Below are positions 50,995 through 60,159 of a stretch of 64,000 nt of DNA, piece after piece. The stretch lies in the NCBI GenBank assembly GCA_036821185.1, contig DAISKD010000001.1, positions 1-64,000 of the forward strand, in the 5' to 3' direction. The position numbers and the translations under genes were made by a program. Below the pieces are notes generated by a model, which worked only from the letters and a program-made list of their open reading frames with translations, ran no database searches and was not told where the DNA came from. Position 1 is the stretch's first letter; every line of letters begins with the position of its first letter. Source of the stretch: CALJTV01 sp036821185. Its GTDB lineage: Bacteria > Chloroflexota > Dehalococcoidia > GIF9 > UBA5629.

Positions 50995-51042
50995 TTTTTT
51001 ATTTCACCAAAAATAATGCTATAGTAAACTGGTCTCTGCAGT

Positions 51043-51051
51043 AGTATAGCA
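51043..51051 (-). promoter_or_regulatory. Possible extended -10 of the MFS operon
   Basis: Minus-strand TGCTATACT, about 50 bases before the MFS ATG. No good -35 is visible. Confidence 0.4.
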
Positions 51052-51107
51052 CAGTTGGTTGAATTCTACAGATTCGTTTTAACGGTGGTTGTGGGATACG
51101 AGCCATG

Positions 51108-51151
51108 CTACGGTAAGTTAGGGCGCTTAAGTGTTTTCTTCTTTACCGTAG
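51108..51151. repeat. 9-bp inverted repeat upstream of yebC
   Basis: CTACGGTAA (51108-51116) and TTACCGTAG (51143-51151) are perfect complements 26 bases apart, ending 40 bases before the yebC ATG. The spacing is too large for a simple terminator hairpin. It may be two half-sites of an operator or the base of an RNA structure. Confidence 0.45.
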
Positions 51152-51190
51152 GAAAATGCGATGGTAAAATTACTTCCAGCGGAGGGTTGC

Positions 51191-51943
51191 ATGTCTGGAC
51201 ATTCTAAGTGGGCGCAGATCAAACGCCAGAAAGGTGTGGCTGATGCACGTCGTGGTCAGCTGTTTACAAAGCTCACACGCGAGATAATGGTGGCTGTGCG
51301 GGAGGGCGGACCAAATCCAGAGGCGAATTTTCGTTTGCGATTGGCAATACAGAGGGCAAGGGATAACAACATGCCTCTAGAGAATATTGAAAGGGCTATT
51401 AAGCGAGGCAGTGGTGAGACAGGTATGTCCAATTTGTCCGAATTAACTATAGAAGGATATGGTCCTAATGGTGTGGCTGTTCTAGTTGAGGCGTTGACGG
51501 ATAACCGTAACCGCACTTTGCAGGAGGTGCGTAGTCTGTTCAATCGTCACGGTGGCAGTTTAGGAGAAAGCGGTTGTGTCTCTTGGTTGTTTGAGTCCAA
51601 AGGGGTAGTAACGGTTATGATTCAGGGAACAAACGTGGAAGAGCTGGCACTAGCGGCGATAGATGCTGGGGCCGAGGATGTCAAAGAGGAAAAGGGTTAT
51701 ATAGAAATCTACACATTGCCGCAGGACTTGGAGACTGTGCGCAGGGCGGTGGAGAAAGTCAGCAAGGTTACTTCTGCTGAGGTTCTTAAGGTGCCCAAGA
51801 GTACTGTAGTACTTGATGAAAGAGAGGCTGTTCAAACTCTGAAGTTCCTCGATCAGCTAGAAGAACTGGACGATGTTCAGAGGGTATATGCCAATCTCGA
51901 CTACTCCGAAGCCGTTCTTGAGAAACTGCGAGTTCAAGTTTAG
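51191..51943 (+). CDS. yebC: YebC/PmpR-family translational or transcriptional regulator
   Basis: 250 residues from ATG 51191 with GGAGGG upstream; ten earlier in-frame codons are outside the family alignment. MSGHSKWAQIKRQKGVADARRGQLFTKL, NMPLENIERAIKRG and EGYGPNGVAVLVEALTDNRNRT are diagnostic. Long annotated as a transcription factor; recent work links members to ribosome function at proline stretches. It leads yebC-ruvC-ruvA, a common order. Confidence 0.95.
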   Translation: MSGHSKWAQIKRQKGVADARRGQLFTKLTREIMVAVREGGPNPEANFRLRLAIQRARDNNMPLENIERAIKRGSGETGMSNLSELTIEGYGPNGVAVLVEALTDNRNRTLQEVRSLFNRHGGSLGESGCVSWLFESKGVVTVMIQGTNVEELALAAIDAGAEDVKEEKGYIEIYTLPQDLETVRRAVEKVSKVTSAEVLKVPKSTVVLDEREAVQTLKFLDQLEELDDVQRVYANLDYSEAVLEKLRVQV

Positions 51944-51945
51944 TT

Positions 51946-52455
51946 ATGCGTGTTCTTGGAATTGATCCGGGCACCATCCGACTGGGTTATGGTGTTGTTG
52001 ACGAGGTCGGAGGGGTGGTGACTATGGTTGCGTGTGGGTTACTGAGCGTTTCACCTAAGAGTCCAGCCGAGTCACGCTTGTTACGACTGTACACTGATAT
52101 AAGCGCAATTGTTAGCCGCTATAACCCCGATGAAGTGGCTATAGAAGAGCCCTTTGTGGCACTTAATGTGCGTACGGCATTGGCAGTGGGAAGGGCACAG
52201 ACTATAGCGATGCTTGCTGCGGCAAATCATAGTTTGCCTGTTTATCGGTATCTACCTGCCCAGGTGAAGCAACAGGTGGCCGCATATGGGGGTAGCAGCA
52301 AAGAGCAAGTGCAGGAGATGGTCAAGCTCTTGTTGGGCTTGCCTGAGCTACCGCAGCCCAGTGATGTTGCTGATGCTCTGGCTATAGCCCTTTGCCATCT
52401 GTATAGACGTCGTTTTTCGAAGATGGTGGGCGAAGAAAGGGAGGAAGACTTGTGA
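51946..52455 (+). CDS. ruvC: Holliday junction resolvase RuvC
   Basis: 169 residues. RNase H fold with catalytic acids in GIDPGTIRLGYGV (Asp7), AIEEPF (Glu) and DVADALAIALCH (two Asp). It cuts Holliday junctions symmetrically in complex with RuvAB. The start is two bases after the yebC stop and its end overlaps ruvA. Confidence 0.95.
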   Translation: MRVLGIDPGTIRLGYGVVDEVGGVVTMVACGLLSVSPKSPAESRLLRLYTDISAIVSRYNPDEVAIEEPFVALNVRTALAVGRAQTIAMLAAANHSLPVYRYLPAQVKQQVAAYGGSSKEQVQEMVKLLLGLPELPQPSDVADALAIALCHLYRRRFSKMVGEEREEDL

Positions 52456-53036
52456 TTGTTGGACTCGAGGGTATTCTGCAAGAGCGTGGGGCAGACTTTG
52501 TTGTAATAAAAGCTGGATTTTTCAGTGTCCAGGTCTATATGCCCACTTCTATGATCGCTCAGCTTGGTGACGTGGGGTGTCCAGTATCCTTACATACCCA
52601 TCTTCAGGTGAAAGAAAATGGCTTGGCTCTCTACGGGTTTACTTCGGCTCAAGGGCTAGAGCTTTTTAAAGACCTTATCTCTGTCTCCGGAGTTGGGCCG
52701 AAGACAGCACTGGCCTTGCTTTCGGTTTTCAGTCCGGAGCAACTAGTCTCAGCCATTGTAGATGGTAACGTGAAATTGTTGTCTCAGGCGCCTGGCTTAG
52801 GCAAAAAGACTGCCGAGCGCATTGTACTGGAATTAAAAGGAAAGCTTGAAAGAAGCTGGGGTGAGGTATCGTCTCTAGCCTTACTGCAGGACGATGCTGA
52901 TGTAGTGGCAGCTCTGGTGAACCTGGGATACTCTCTGAGAGAGGCGACTAACGCTGTGTCAAGCATCGCGGGTTCCTCAGACTTAAGCTTAGAAGAGAAA
53001 ATAAAGCTCGCTTTGAGGCAGTTAGCATCAGTGTAG
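52452..53036 (+). CDS. ruvA: Holliday junction branch-migration protein RuvA
   Basis: 194 residues from a GTG overlapping the ruvC stop (GTGA). An OB domain with LHTHLQVKENGLALYGF, then two helix-hairpin-helix motifs (SVSGVGPKTALALLS, QAPGLGKKTAERIVLELKGKL) and domain III (AALVNLGYSLREATNAV). RuvB, normally next, is not in this window; uvrB follows instead. Confidence 0.95.
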   Translation: MIVGLEGILQERGADFVVIKAGFFSVQVYMPTSMIAQLGDVGCPVSLHTHLQVKENGLALYGFTSAQGLELFKDLISVSGVGPKTALALLSVFSPEQLVSAIVDGNVKLLSQAPGLGKKTAERIVLELKGKLERSWGEVSSLALLQDDADVVAALVNLGYSLREATNAVSSIAGSSDLSLEEKIKLALRQLASV

Positions 53037-53137
53037 CTGGGTGTCTTGAGTGATTTGGATTTTAGATTGTATTCCTCGTGTCCTCTGACTGGGTAGATGT
53101 TATTTTGAAGCAGTCTTTTGATACTGAGAAAGGGCCC

Positions 53138-55132
53138 ATGCCGGGGTTTAAAATAGTCTCTGATTTCAAGATGACAGGTGATCAGCCGCAGGCGGTGGAA
53201 AAACTAGTCGCTGGGCTGAGGCAAGGTCTTAAGAAGCAGACTTTGCTCGGGGTCACTGGCAGTGGGAAGACTTTCACTATGGCTAACGTTATTGAGAGGG
53301 TGCAGAGGCCGACCTTGGTTATTTGTCATAATAAGACCCTAGCGGCTCAGCTGGCCACTGAATTTAAAGAGTTTTTCCCACACAATGCTGTGGAGTATTT
53401 CGTAAGTTACTACGATTATTATCAACCTGAAGCGTATATTCCAGCTACTGACACCTACATTGAAAAGGAAATAGATATAAACGAGGAAATTGATAAACTG
53501 CGCCATGCAGCTACTCGTGCCCTTTTTGAGAGGCGTGACGTCATAATAGTTGCTTCAGTCTCATGTATATATAGCCTGGGAGAGCCTGAAGAGTACCGCA
53601 GTTTTGTGCTCACAGTCAGAAAAGGGGAAAAACAAGGGCGAACCAGGTTACTTCGCCGTCTGGTGGATATGCAGTATGAGAGAAACGATTTTGAATTTAC
53701 CAGGGGTAAATTTAGGCTCAGGGGTGATACCCTGGAGGTATATCCGTCTTACGAAGAGACTGCGATCCGCATCGAGTTCTGGGGTGATGAAGTCGAGCGC
53801 ATAGTCGAAGTCGACCCGCTTACTGGCGAGGTATTGGCTTACCGAGATTCGGCTGACATTTATCCAGCCAAACATTTTGTGACCTCGCGGGAGAAGTTGC
53901 TGGCAGCTGTCGAAGACATCAGGCAGGAACTGGCAGAAAGGCTGGAGGAGCTGAGAGCCCAAGGTAAACTTGTCGAAGCTGCTAGGCTGGAAGCACGAAC
54001 TAACTATGATATTGAAATGTTGCTCGAGATGGGCTATTGCCATGCCGTGGAGAACTATTCCAGACATTTGCAGCGGCGAGCGCCTGGAAGCCCACCGTGG
54101 ACGCTACTTGACTATTTCCCGGCAGATTTCCTGGTGTTTATTGACGAATCGCATATGACCTTGCCACAGATACGGGGCATGTATCATGGTGATATCTCGC
54201 GGAAACAGACACTGGTAGATTATGGCTTTCGATTACCTTCAGCGCTAGATAATCGCCCTTTGAGCTTTGAGGAGTTTGAGGAACGTGTCAACCAGGTAAT
54301 ATATGTTTCGGCTACACCTGGCGGGTATGAATACCAGCATAGTGAACAAGTTGTGGAGCAGCTAATCCGTCCGACAGGACTACTTGAGCCGATGGTTGAG
54401 GTCAAGCCGACAAAGAATCAGGTAGATGATCTTATCCAGCAGATCAAGACGAGGGTTCATAAGGGCGAGCGGTGTCTGGTAACTACACTGACCAAACGAA
54501 CAGCAGAGGAGTTGGCTGATTACCTCAGGGAAATGGGTATAAAGACCCATTATTTACATTCGGAAATTGACACTCTGGAGAGAGTGGAAATCCTCAGGGA
54601 TCTAAGGCTCGGTGTGTATGATGTCGTGGTGGGTATTAATTTACTCCGTGAAGGGCTGGACTTGCCTGAGGTCAGTCTTGTGGCGATTTTAGATGCCGAT
54701 AAGGAGGGGTACTTGCGGTCAAAGGAGGCCCTTATTCAGACGATGGGGCGGGCGGCGAGGCATGTTGATGGGCATGTAATTATGTATGCGGATGCGGTGA
54801 CTACAGCTATGAGGGAAGCCATAGATGAGACTTATCGGCGGCGAAGGGTTCAGCAGGCTTATAACGAAAAACATGGCATTACACCGCAAGGCATCAAAAA
54901 GGCGATAAGGGACATCACCGAGCGAGTTAGGGTGGTGGCAGAAGCGAAAGCTTCATATGCTGCTACTCCTGTCTCAAGGGAGGAACTCATCAAGCTTATC
55001 AAAGGTCTGGAGAGTCAAATGCGCAGAGCTGCAAAGAACCTGGAATTTGAAAAGGCAGCGTTACTTCGTGATCGCATTATCGAACTGAGAAAGGACGAGG
55101 AACTCCTCTTCCCCTTAGTCAAGCAGAAGTAG
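53138..55132 (+). CDS. uvrB: Excinuclease ABC subunit B
   Basis: 664 residues from ATG 53138, which begins MPGFKIVSDFKMTGDQPQAVE as in other UvrB; the frame is open to a GTG 60 bases upstream. Walker A GVTGSGKT, beta-hairpin YYDYYQPEAYIP, helicase motifs DESH and DLPEVSLVAILDADKEGYLRS, and the C-terminal UVR domain are complete. Central damage-verification helicase of nucleotide excision repair. uvrA and uvrC are elsewhere. No LexA-like site is visible before it. Confidence 0.96.
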   Translation: MPGFKIVSDFKMTGDQPQAVEKLVAGLRQGLKKQTLLGVTGSGKTFTMANVIERVQRPTLVICHNKTLAAQLATEFKEFFPHNAVEYFVSYYDYYQPEAYIPATDTYIEKEIDINEEIDKLRHAATRALFERRDVIIVASVSCIYSLGEPEEYRSFVLTVRKGEKQGRTRLLRRLVDMQYERNDFEFTRGKFRLRGDTLEVYPSYEETAIRIEFWGDEVERIVEVDPLTGEVLAYRDSADIYPAKHFVTSREKLLAAVEDIRQELAERLEELRAQGKLVEAARLEARTNYDIEMLLEMGYCHAVENYSRHLQRRAPGSPPWTLLDYFPADFLVFIDESHMTLPQIRGMYHGDISRKQTLVDYGFRLPSALDNRPLSFEEFEERVNQVIYVSATPGGYEYQHSEQVVEQLIRPTGLLEPMVEVKPTKNQVDDLIQQIKTRVHKGERCLVTTLTKRTAEELADYLREMGIKTHYLHSEIDTLERVEILRDLRLGVYDVVVGINLLREGLDLPEVSLVAILDADKEGYLRSKEALIQTMGRAARHVDGHVIMYADAVTTAMREAIDETYRRRRVQQAYNEKHGITPQGIKKAIRDITERVRVVAEAKASYAATPVSREELIKLIKGLESQMRRAAKNLEFEKAALLRDRIIELRKDEELLFPLVKQK

Positions 55133-55245
55133 TTCTCCGTTTCTGGGTGGCACCTGCTTGTCAACTGGAAATATCTACAGCGACGGTAAGCGGAATATTT
55201 TTGTGAGAGATTCGGGAGGGGTCTCGGAGTGTGTCTTTGACTGAC

Positions 55246-57465
55246 CTACCCGCCTTCAGTCTTGGGCTTACTGTATGACTCAGGGTTAGTGCTCCTTCTG
55301 TAACCTTCTTCTTCCAGCTTTTCCATTAATCTAGCAGCTCGAGGGTAGCCAATGCGTAGCCGACGCTGTAAGAAAGACGTTGAGATGTTCTTATGCTCCA
55401 GGGCTAACTGTCTTGCGGCATCAAGCAAAGAGTCCTCTTCGTCTTCCTGTTTTGAGGCAAGTTCTTTCATCTCTTCGAATTTGACCATTTTACTTCCGGG
55501 TCTCTGTTGGCTTTCCCAGAAATGCACGAGCCTCTCGATTTCCGGGTCTGATACGAACGTACCTTGCAAACGCCTTGGTTTACTGGCATCGGTGGGCATA
55601 TACAGCATGTCACCTCTGCCCAGCAGTTTTTCCGCTCCTGCGGTGTCCAGTATGGTGCGGGAGTCTACTTGTGAGGTAAGGGCAAAACTGATGCGGGTGG
55701 GGAAATTAGCTTTAATAAGACCGGTTATCACATCCACCGACGGGCGTTGCGTGGCAACAATTAAGTGAATCCCGGTGGCTCTGGCTAGTTGGGCCAGGCG
55801 GCAGAGTGTGCGTTCCACTTCGTCGAAAGCTGCCATCATCAGGTCTGCCAGTTCGTCGATGACAAGCACTATGTATGGCATCGTCTCCCCTGGTTGCCTG
55901 TTCTTGTTATAGCTTTCGATATTCCGTGCCCCTGCTTGAGCGAATTTCTGGTAACGGTTGTCCATCTCTTGGTTCAACCAGCGCAATGCTAGAATGGCTT
56001 TGTCCGTATCGACCACTACTGGTGCTATGAGATGGGGTATAGGATTGAAATTAATAAGTTCTACTCGCTTAGGGTCGATCAGGATGAATTGCACGTCTTC
56101 AGGAGTGTTGTGCATAAGCAGGCAGCAGATGATAGAGTTCAGACAGGCAGTTTTTCCACTACCAGTGGCCCCCGCTATTAGCAGGTGAGGCATTTTGGTG
56201 AGGTCAGCGGCTATCGCCTCGCCGCCGGGGCCCTTACCTAGGGCTAGGGCGAGCTTTGACTTAGCATATGCTTTTTGGAAAGCAGTACTTTCAATTACGC
56301 TCCTCAAGTTTACCAGTCCAAAAGTGGTATTAGGCACCTCAATGCCAACGATGGACTTTCCTGGGACTGGGGCTTCGATTCTGATGCTGGGTGCGGCTAA
56401 AGCCAGTGCTAGGTCACTTGCCAGTGAGGCAATACGGTCCACTTTTACCCTCGTCTTTGACACCTCCTCCAACCGCACCTTAATATTCCCATCTTTATCT
56501 CTTTCTTTGATTTCTCTATATTTCCGGTCCCATCCAGGCTCGACCCCGAATTGCGTGACTGTGGGTCCAACGTTTATTTGTACTACTTTAGCCTCGACCC
56601 CGTAGCTTGCCAAAGCTTCTTCAATTAGCTGGGCCCGCTTTTCGATTTCGCTTTGACTGAGCTCTACTTCAGTCGGTCTGTCAAGTATGCTGATTGGTGG
56701 TAGTTGCCAGCCGCTTGGGGTCATGATCGGTCGATATTTCCCGGGCTCCCAGGTTTCGGCAGGTGTTTGCGGGACTACTTTTAACTCATGTGCTTCTGAA
56801 GGTCCAACGGCTTCCGACTCACTATCTTTACCGACGATTTCAGCCTTTTTTGGTAATGGCTTGGTCTGGGTAAATGTCCGGCCGACTTTGCGGAGCGTTG
56901 ACCACGTAAAGTAGAAGAGTTTTCCTACAGCTCTAGCGATGCTGACGACTGCATTCCATGTCCACCTTGGTGCCAGTACGAGGACGGTTAGAAGGAGCAG
57001 TCCTGATATTCGCAAGGCTGCTGCAGCACTTGAGCTGCCTATTATACTTTTCCCAATTTTTCCGCCTAAGGTTACTTCGCTAATGATGCCACTACCCGGA
57101 GAAAACAGAGCGGCTAGTCCCCAAACGGCTACAGCCAACGGGATTCCACCCAGCCACCATCTCCAGTACTTAGTAAACAAGAAAAACTTGCCTGAAACAA
57201 CCATAACTAAGATAGTCACAGTAACTGCGAGTACCATGAACAGACCGATGCCAAACAGCCCCCATGTGTATTCCCAGACAGTTATACAGGTAGCAACCGC
57301 GGTCTGCCAAATAGCGCTAGCCCAGTTCTTGATATCTGTCCAGAAATAGACAAAAAGTGCTACCACCAGAGCGAAGGCTAATACACGAAGCAGTGGGGCA
57401 TAAACCTGTTTCTTTGTGGATTTGCCCTTTCGCCCGTCCGTGCTTTTGGTTTTCCTCTTTGGCAT
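55246..57465 (-). CDS. ftsK: FtsK/SpoIIIE DNA translocase
   Basis: 739 residues. A basic N-terminus precedes about four membrane segments (near 28-45, 66-115, 120-190), then a linker and the motor: alpha domain (EVELSQSEIEKRAQLIEEALASYGVEAKVV), Walker A GATGSGKTA, Walker B YIVLVIDELADLMM, and a C-terminal gamma winged helix that reads DNA polarity (STSFLQRRLRIGYPRAARLMEKLEEEG). It moves chromosome dimers through the closing septum. Normal length. Confidence 0.94.
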   Translation of the reverse strand: MPKRKTKSTDGRKGKSTKKQVYAPLLRVLAFALVVALFVYFWTDIKNWASAIWQTAVATCITVWEYTWGLFGIGLFMVLAVTVTILVMVVSGKFFLFTKYWRWWLGGIPLAVAVWGLAALFSPGSGIISEVTLGGKIGKSIIGSSSAAAALRISGLLLLTVLVLAPRWTWNAVVSIARAVGKLFYFTWSTLRKVGRTFTQTKPLPKKAEIVGKDSESEAVGPSEAHELKVVPQTPAETWEPGKYRPIMTPSGWQLPPISILDRPTEVELSQSEIEKRAQLIEEALASYGVEAKVVQINVGPTVTQFGVEPGWDRKYREIKERDKDGNIKVRLEEVSKTRVKVDRIASLASDLALALAAPSIRIEAPVPGKSIVGIEVPNTTFGLVNLRSVIESTAFQKAYAKSKLALALGKGPGGEAIAADLTKMPHLLIAGATGSGKTACLNSIICCLLMHNTPEDVQFILIDPKRVELINFNPIPHLIAPVVVDTDKAILALRWLNQEMDNRYQKFAQAGARNIESYNKNRQPGETMPYIVLVIDELADLMMAAFDEVERTLCRLAQLARATGIHLIVATQRPSVDVITGLIKANFPTRISFALTSQVDSRTILDTAGAEKLLGRGDMLYMPTDASKPRRLQGTFVSDPEIERLVHFWESQQRPGSKMVKFEEMKELASKQEDEEDSLLDAARQLALEHKNISTSFLQRRLRIGYPRAARLMEKLEEEGYRRSTNPESYSKPKTEGG

Positions 57466-57475
57466 GCCTGCTTAG

Positions 57476-59134
57476 CTATATTTCTACGGCTGTTGTAAGG
57501 ATCATGGGGCGTCGGCGGGTTTTTTCGTAAAAGAACTTTGTCAGCGTGTCTTTAACTTTGGTGTTGATGAAGCTCCACTGCACAGGGCGTCCGCTGGCAC
57601 GGTCCAAAGTAGCTTTAACCAGTTCCCGTCCCTCCTCCAGTATCGACTCCCCGTCTTTCATATCTATAAAGCCCCGAGAGATTATATCGGGTTCACCCAG
57701 CACCTTACCCTTGCCCTTATCGATTGCCACTATTACTATCACAATACCGTCTCTGGATAACAGCTTGCGATCGCGAAGGACAACGCTGTCCATATCGCCC
57801 ATCACCACGCCGTTCACGTATACATTTCCTGCTGATATTTTGCCGGCGATTCTAGCTCTCTTCTTGTCAAGTTCGAGTATCGTCCCGTTCTCTATAACGA
57901 AAATGTTCTTCTCCGGCAACCCGAGACTTCTTGCCAGCCTGGCATGTAGGCTCAAGTGGCGGAACTCACCATGGATGGGGATGAAAAACCTTGGTCTTAC
58001 CAAACTGAGCAGCAGTTTTAGTTCCTCCTGACTACCGTGGCCGTGAACATGTACTTGTGCCAGCTTTTCATAGATCACCTGGGCTCCCTGGCGGAAAAGG
58101 GAGTCAATGGTCCGGTTGATTAATGACTCATTCCCGGGCACCGGCGTCGCTGAGATAACTACTGTATCGCCAGGAATGATTCTGACCTGGCTATTGTCCC
58201 TGTTAGCGATTCGGACCAGAGCTGAAGTCGGTTCCCCCTGGCTGCCAGTTGTCAGGAGCACGATGCGGTTGTGAGGGAATCTGTGCAGTTCATCGATACG
58301 ACGTACAATGCCGTCAGGGATGTTAAGATAGCCCAGGTCTTTAGCTATCTTAATAGTGTCTCGCATGCTTCTACCGATCACAAATACATGTCTCTGGTGT
58401 TTAGCCGCTGCGTCTATTATTTGCTGAATGCGCGAGACCAGGGACGAGAAGGTGGTGATAATTACCCTACCAGGAGCCTCGGCGATGATGCGTTCTAATG
58501 TTTGACCGACAACACTTTCGGAGGGCGTATAACCAGGCAGCTCGGCATAGGTGGAGTCAGCAAATAGTGCCAGGACACCTTGGGTGCCTAGCTGAGCTAG
58601 TTTGGCCAGTTCAGTAGGTTTGCCGTCAACCGGTGTATAGTCTATTTTGAAATCTCCACTGTGGATAAGTGTGCCTACCGGGGTGTAGATGATGAGGCCA
58701 AGTGAGTCTGGAATGCTGTGACAGACCGAAAAAGCTTCGATCTTGAAGTTACCTAGTGCTATTTTTTCACCGCTCTTGACCTGCCTGAGAGCGGCTTTCT
58801 TTGTGGACCTGTGCTCTTTGAGTTTTACCGAGATCAGTCCCAGGGTTAGTTTACTCCCGTATATGGGTACATCGAGCCTCGGCAGTATATAAGGAAGGGC
58901 CCCAATGTGGTCCTCGTGGCCATGCGTTATCACTATTCCCTTTACCTTTTCTTTTCTCTCCAGCAGGTAGCTGATGTCCGGGATTACAATGTCGACACCA
59001 AGCATGTCTTCCTCGGGGAACATCAGGCCGGCATCGATGACGATAATGTCATCGGCATACTCTAACACCATCATGTTTTTGCCAATTTCACCAAGCCCAC
59101 CGAGGGGGATAACTTTCAGTTTCTGCTCAGCCAT
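57476..59134 (-). CDS. rnj: Ribonuclease J
   Basis: 552 residues. Metallo-beta-lactamase core with THGHEDHIGALPYIL, then the beta-CASP domain (FVIGRSMRDTIKIAKDLGYL; VLLTTGSQGEPTSALVRI) and GHGSQEEL, FIPIHGEFRHL, ending with the C-terminal domain. It has 5' exonuclease and endonuclease activity in mRNA decay and rRNA maturation. It lies between ftsK (10 bases) and the uracil-DNA glycosylase gene (15 bases). Confidence 0.95.
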   Translation of the reverse strand: MAEQKLKVIPLGGLGEIGKNMMVLEYADDIIVIDAGLMFPEEDMLGVDIVIPDISYLLERKEKVKGIVITHGHEDHIGALPYILPRLDVPIYGSKLTLGLISVKLKEHRSTKKAALRQVKSGEKIALGNFKIEAFSVCHSIPDSLGLIIYTPVGTLIHSGDFKIDYTPVDGKPTELAKLAQLGTQGVLALFADSTYAELPGYTPSESVVGQTLERIIAEAPGRVIITTFSSLVSRIQQIIDAAAKHQRHVFVIGRSMRDTIKIAKDLGYLNIPDGIVRRIDELHRFPHNRIVLLTTGSQGEPTSALVRIANRDNSQVRIIPGDTVVISATPVPGNESLINRTIDSLFRQGAQVIYEKLAQVHVHGHGSQEELKLLLSLVRPRFFIPIHGEFRHLSLHARLARSLGLPEKNIFVIENGTILELDKKRARIAGKISAGNVYVNGVVMGDMDSVVLRDRKLLSRDGIVIVIVAIDKGKGKVLGEPDIISRGFIDMKDGESILEEGRELVKATLDRASGRPVQWSFINTKVKDTLTKFFYEKTRRRPMILTTAVEI

Positions 59135-59149
59135 GGGTCTGGAACCGCG

Positions 59150-59746
59150 TTAAAATAAGCTCAGTTGCTGTGGTTGGGGCTCATCCTCGGTTAGCCTTTC
59201 GGCCTCAGCTAAAATATGGGGGATTTTCAATATATCTGCCTCGATTAGCCTGCGTAGGCTCCTTTGGTGTAGAGCGGCTGCTGGGTGGTACATAGCGTAG
59301 TAGATAATGCCTCCGTGTTTTCTGGCTTTACCATGGATTTGGCTGATGCTTTGGTTGGGGAAAAACTTGGCTAGGGAATAGCGCCCCAGGGTGACGATCA
59401 TTAGTGGACGGACTATTTCTATTTGCCTATCTAGCCATTTGTTGCAGGCCTGGATTTCGCCGGGAAGCGGGTCCCTGTTGTTCGGGGGACGACATTTTAT
59501 TACGTTGGCGATGTACACCTGCTCACGTTTGAGCCCTATCAAAGCCAGGAGTTCCTCGAGGAATTTGCCTGCCGGACCGACAAAAGGGCGTCCCTGCTGG
59601 TCCTCGTGCCAGCCGGGGGCTTCGCCGATGAAAAATAGCTTGCTATTTTCGGGACCTTCCCCCGGTACTACTCTAGTACGATACTTCGCTAGTTCGCAGT
59701 CTTGGCAACGTTCGATTTCCTTATAAAGCTCAGTGAGCGTTGTCAT
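59150..59746 (-). CDS. udg: Uracil-DNA glycosylase, family 4 (iron-sulphur type)
   Basis: 198 residues. CQDCELAK near the N-terminus and IKCRPPNNRDPLPGEIQAC provide four Cys ligands for a [4Fe-4S] cluster. GEAPGWHEDQQGRPFVGPAGKFLEELL holds the active site with GxxPG, and MYHPAA the other conserved loop. It removes uracil from DNA. It probably shares a transcript with RNase J. Confidence 0.94.
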   Translation of the reverse strand: MTTLTELYKEIERCQDCELAKYRTRVVPGEGPENSKLFFIGEAPGWHEDQQGRPFVGPAGKFLEELLALIGLKREQVYIANVIKCRPPNNRDPLPGEIQACNKWLDRQIEIVRPLMIVTLGRYSLAKFFPNQSISQIHGKARKHGGIIYYAMYHPAAALHQRSLRRLIEADILKIPHILAEAERLTEDEPQPQQLSLF

Positions 59747-59789
59747 CTAACGCCATCATAGCATAGGCTCGGCATACCGTCAATTTGGC

Positions 59790-60149
59790 TCATAAGAATG
59801 TTGCCGAAGCGAAACAGGCGCCGAGAAAAACCAGTATTGACAGCGCTATGACGGCGAACACCTTGTCCCTGTCCAGAGAGAACTTTACTAATGCTATGAT
59901 TACCTGGATTACAGGCGTGCAGATCAGGGCCAGAGCTCCCCAGTGTATTGTGATAGCAGCTGGTATCTGGTCTAAACGGACTTGCAGTTGAATATCCTTG
60001 ATCCCACTAACGCAGAGAAGAGCGAACCCGGCAAAGATAGCAGTTAAAGAGAGTGAAGCGCAGACCAAGAGTCCTGTGCTCAGTAGGTAGTTGATACTCC
60101 CTGTACTTTGAACCCGATTTTGTCCTTCCGGCTTGTCGTTCTCTGTCAA
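59790..60149 (-). CDS. DUF1634 membrane protein
   Basis: 119 residues from a TTG. Three hydrophobic segments (near residues 22-48, 64-88 and 97-117) separated by short loops with IPAAITIHWGALALI. DUF1634 proteins are usually encoded next to TauE/SafE transporters, as here (10 bases), so it is likely a small accessory subunit of that transporter. Function unproven. Confidence 0.78.
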   Translation of the reverse strand: MTENDKPEGQNRVQSTGSINYLLSTGLLVCASLSLTAIFAGFALLCVSGIKDIQLQVRLDQIPAAITIHWGALALICTPVIQVIIALVKFSLDRDKVFAVIALSILVFLGACFASATFL

Positions 60150-60159
60150 AGGGGACCTC

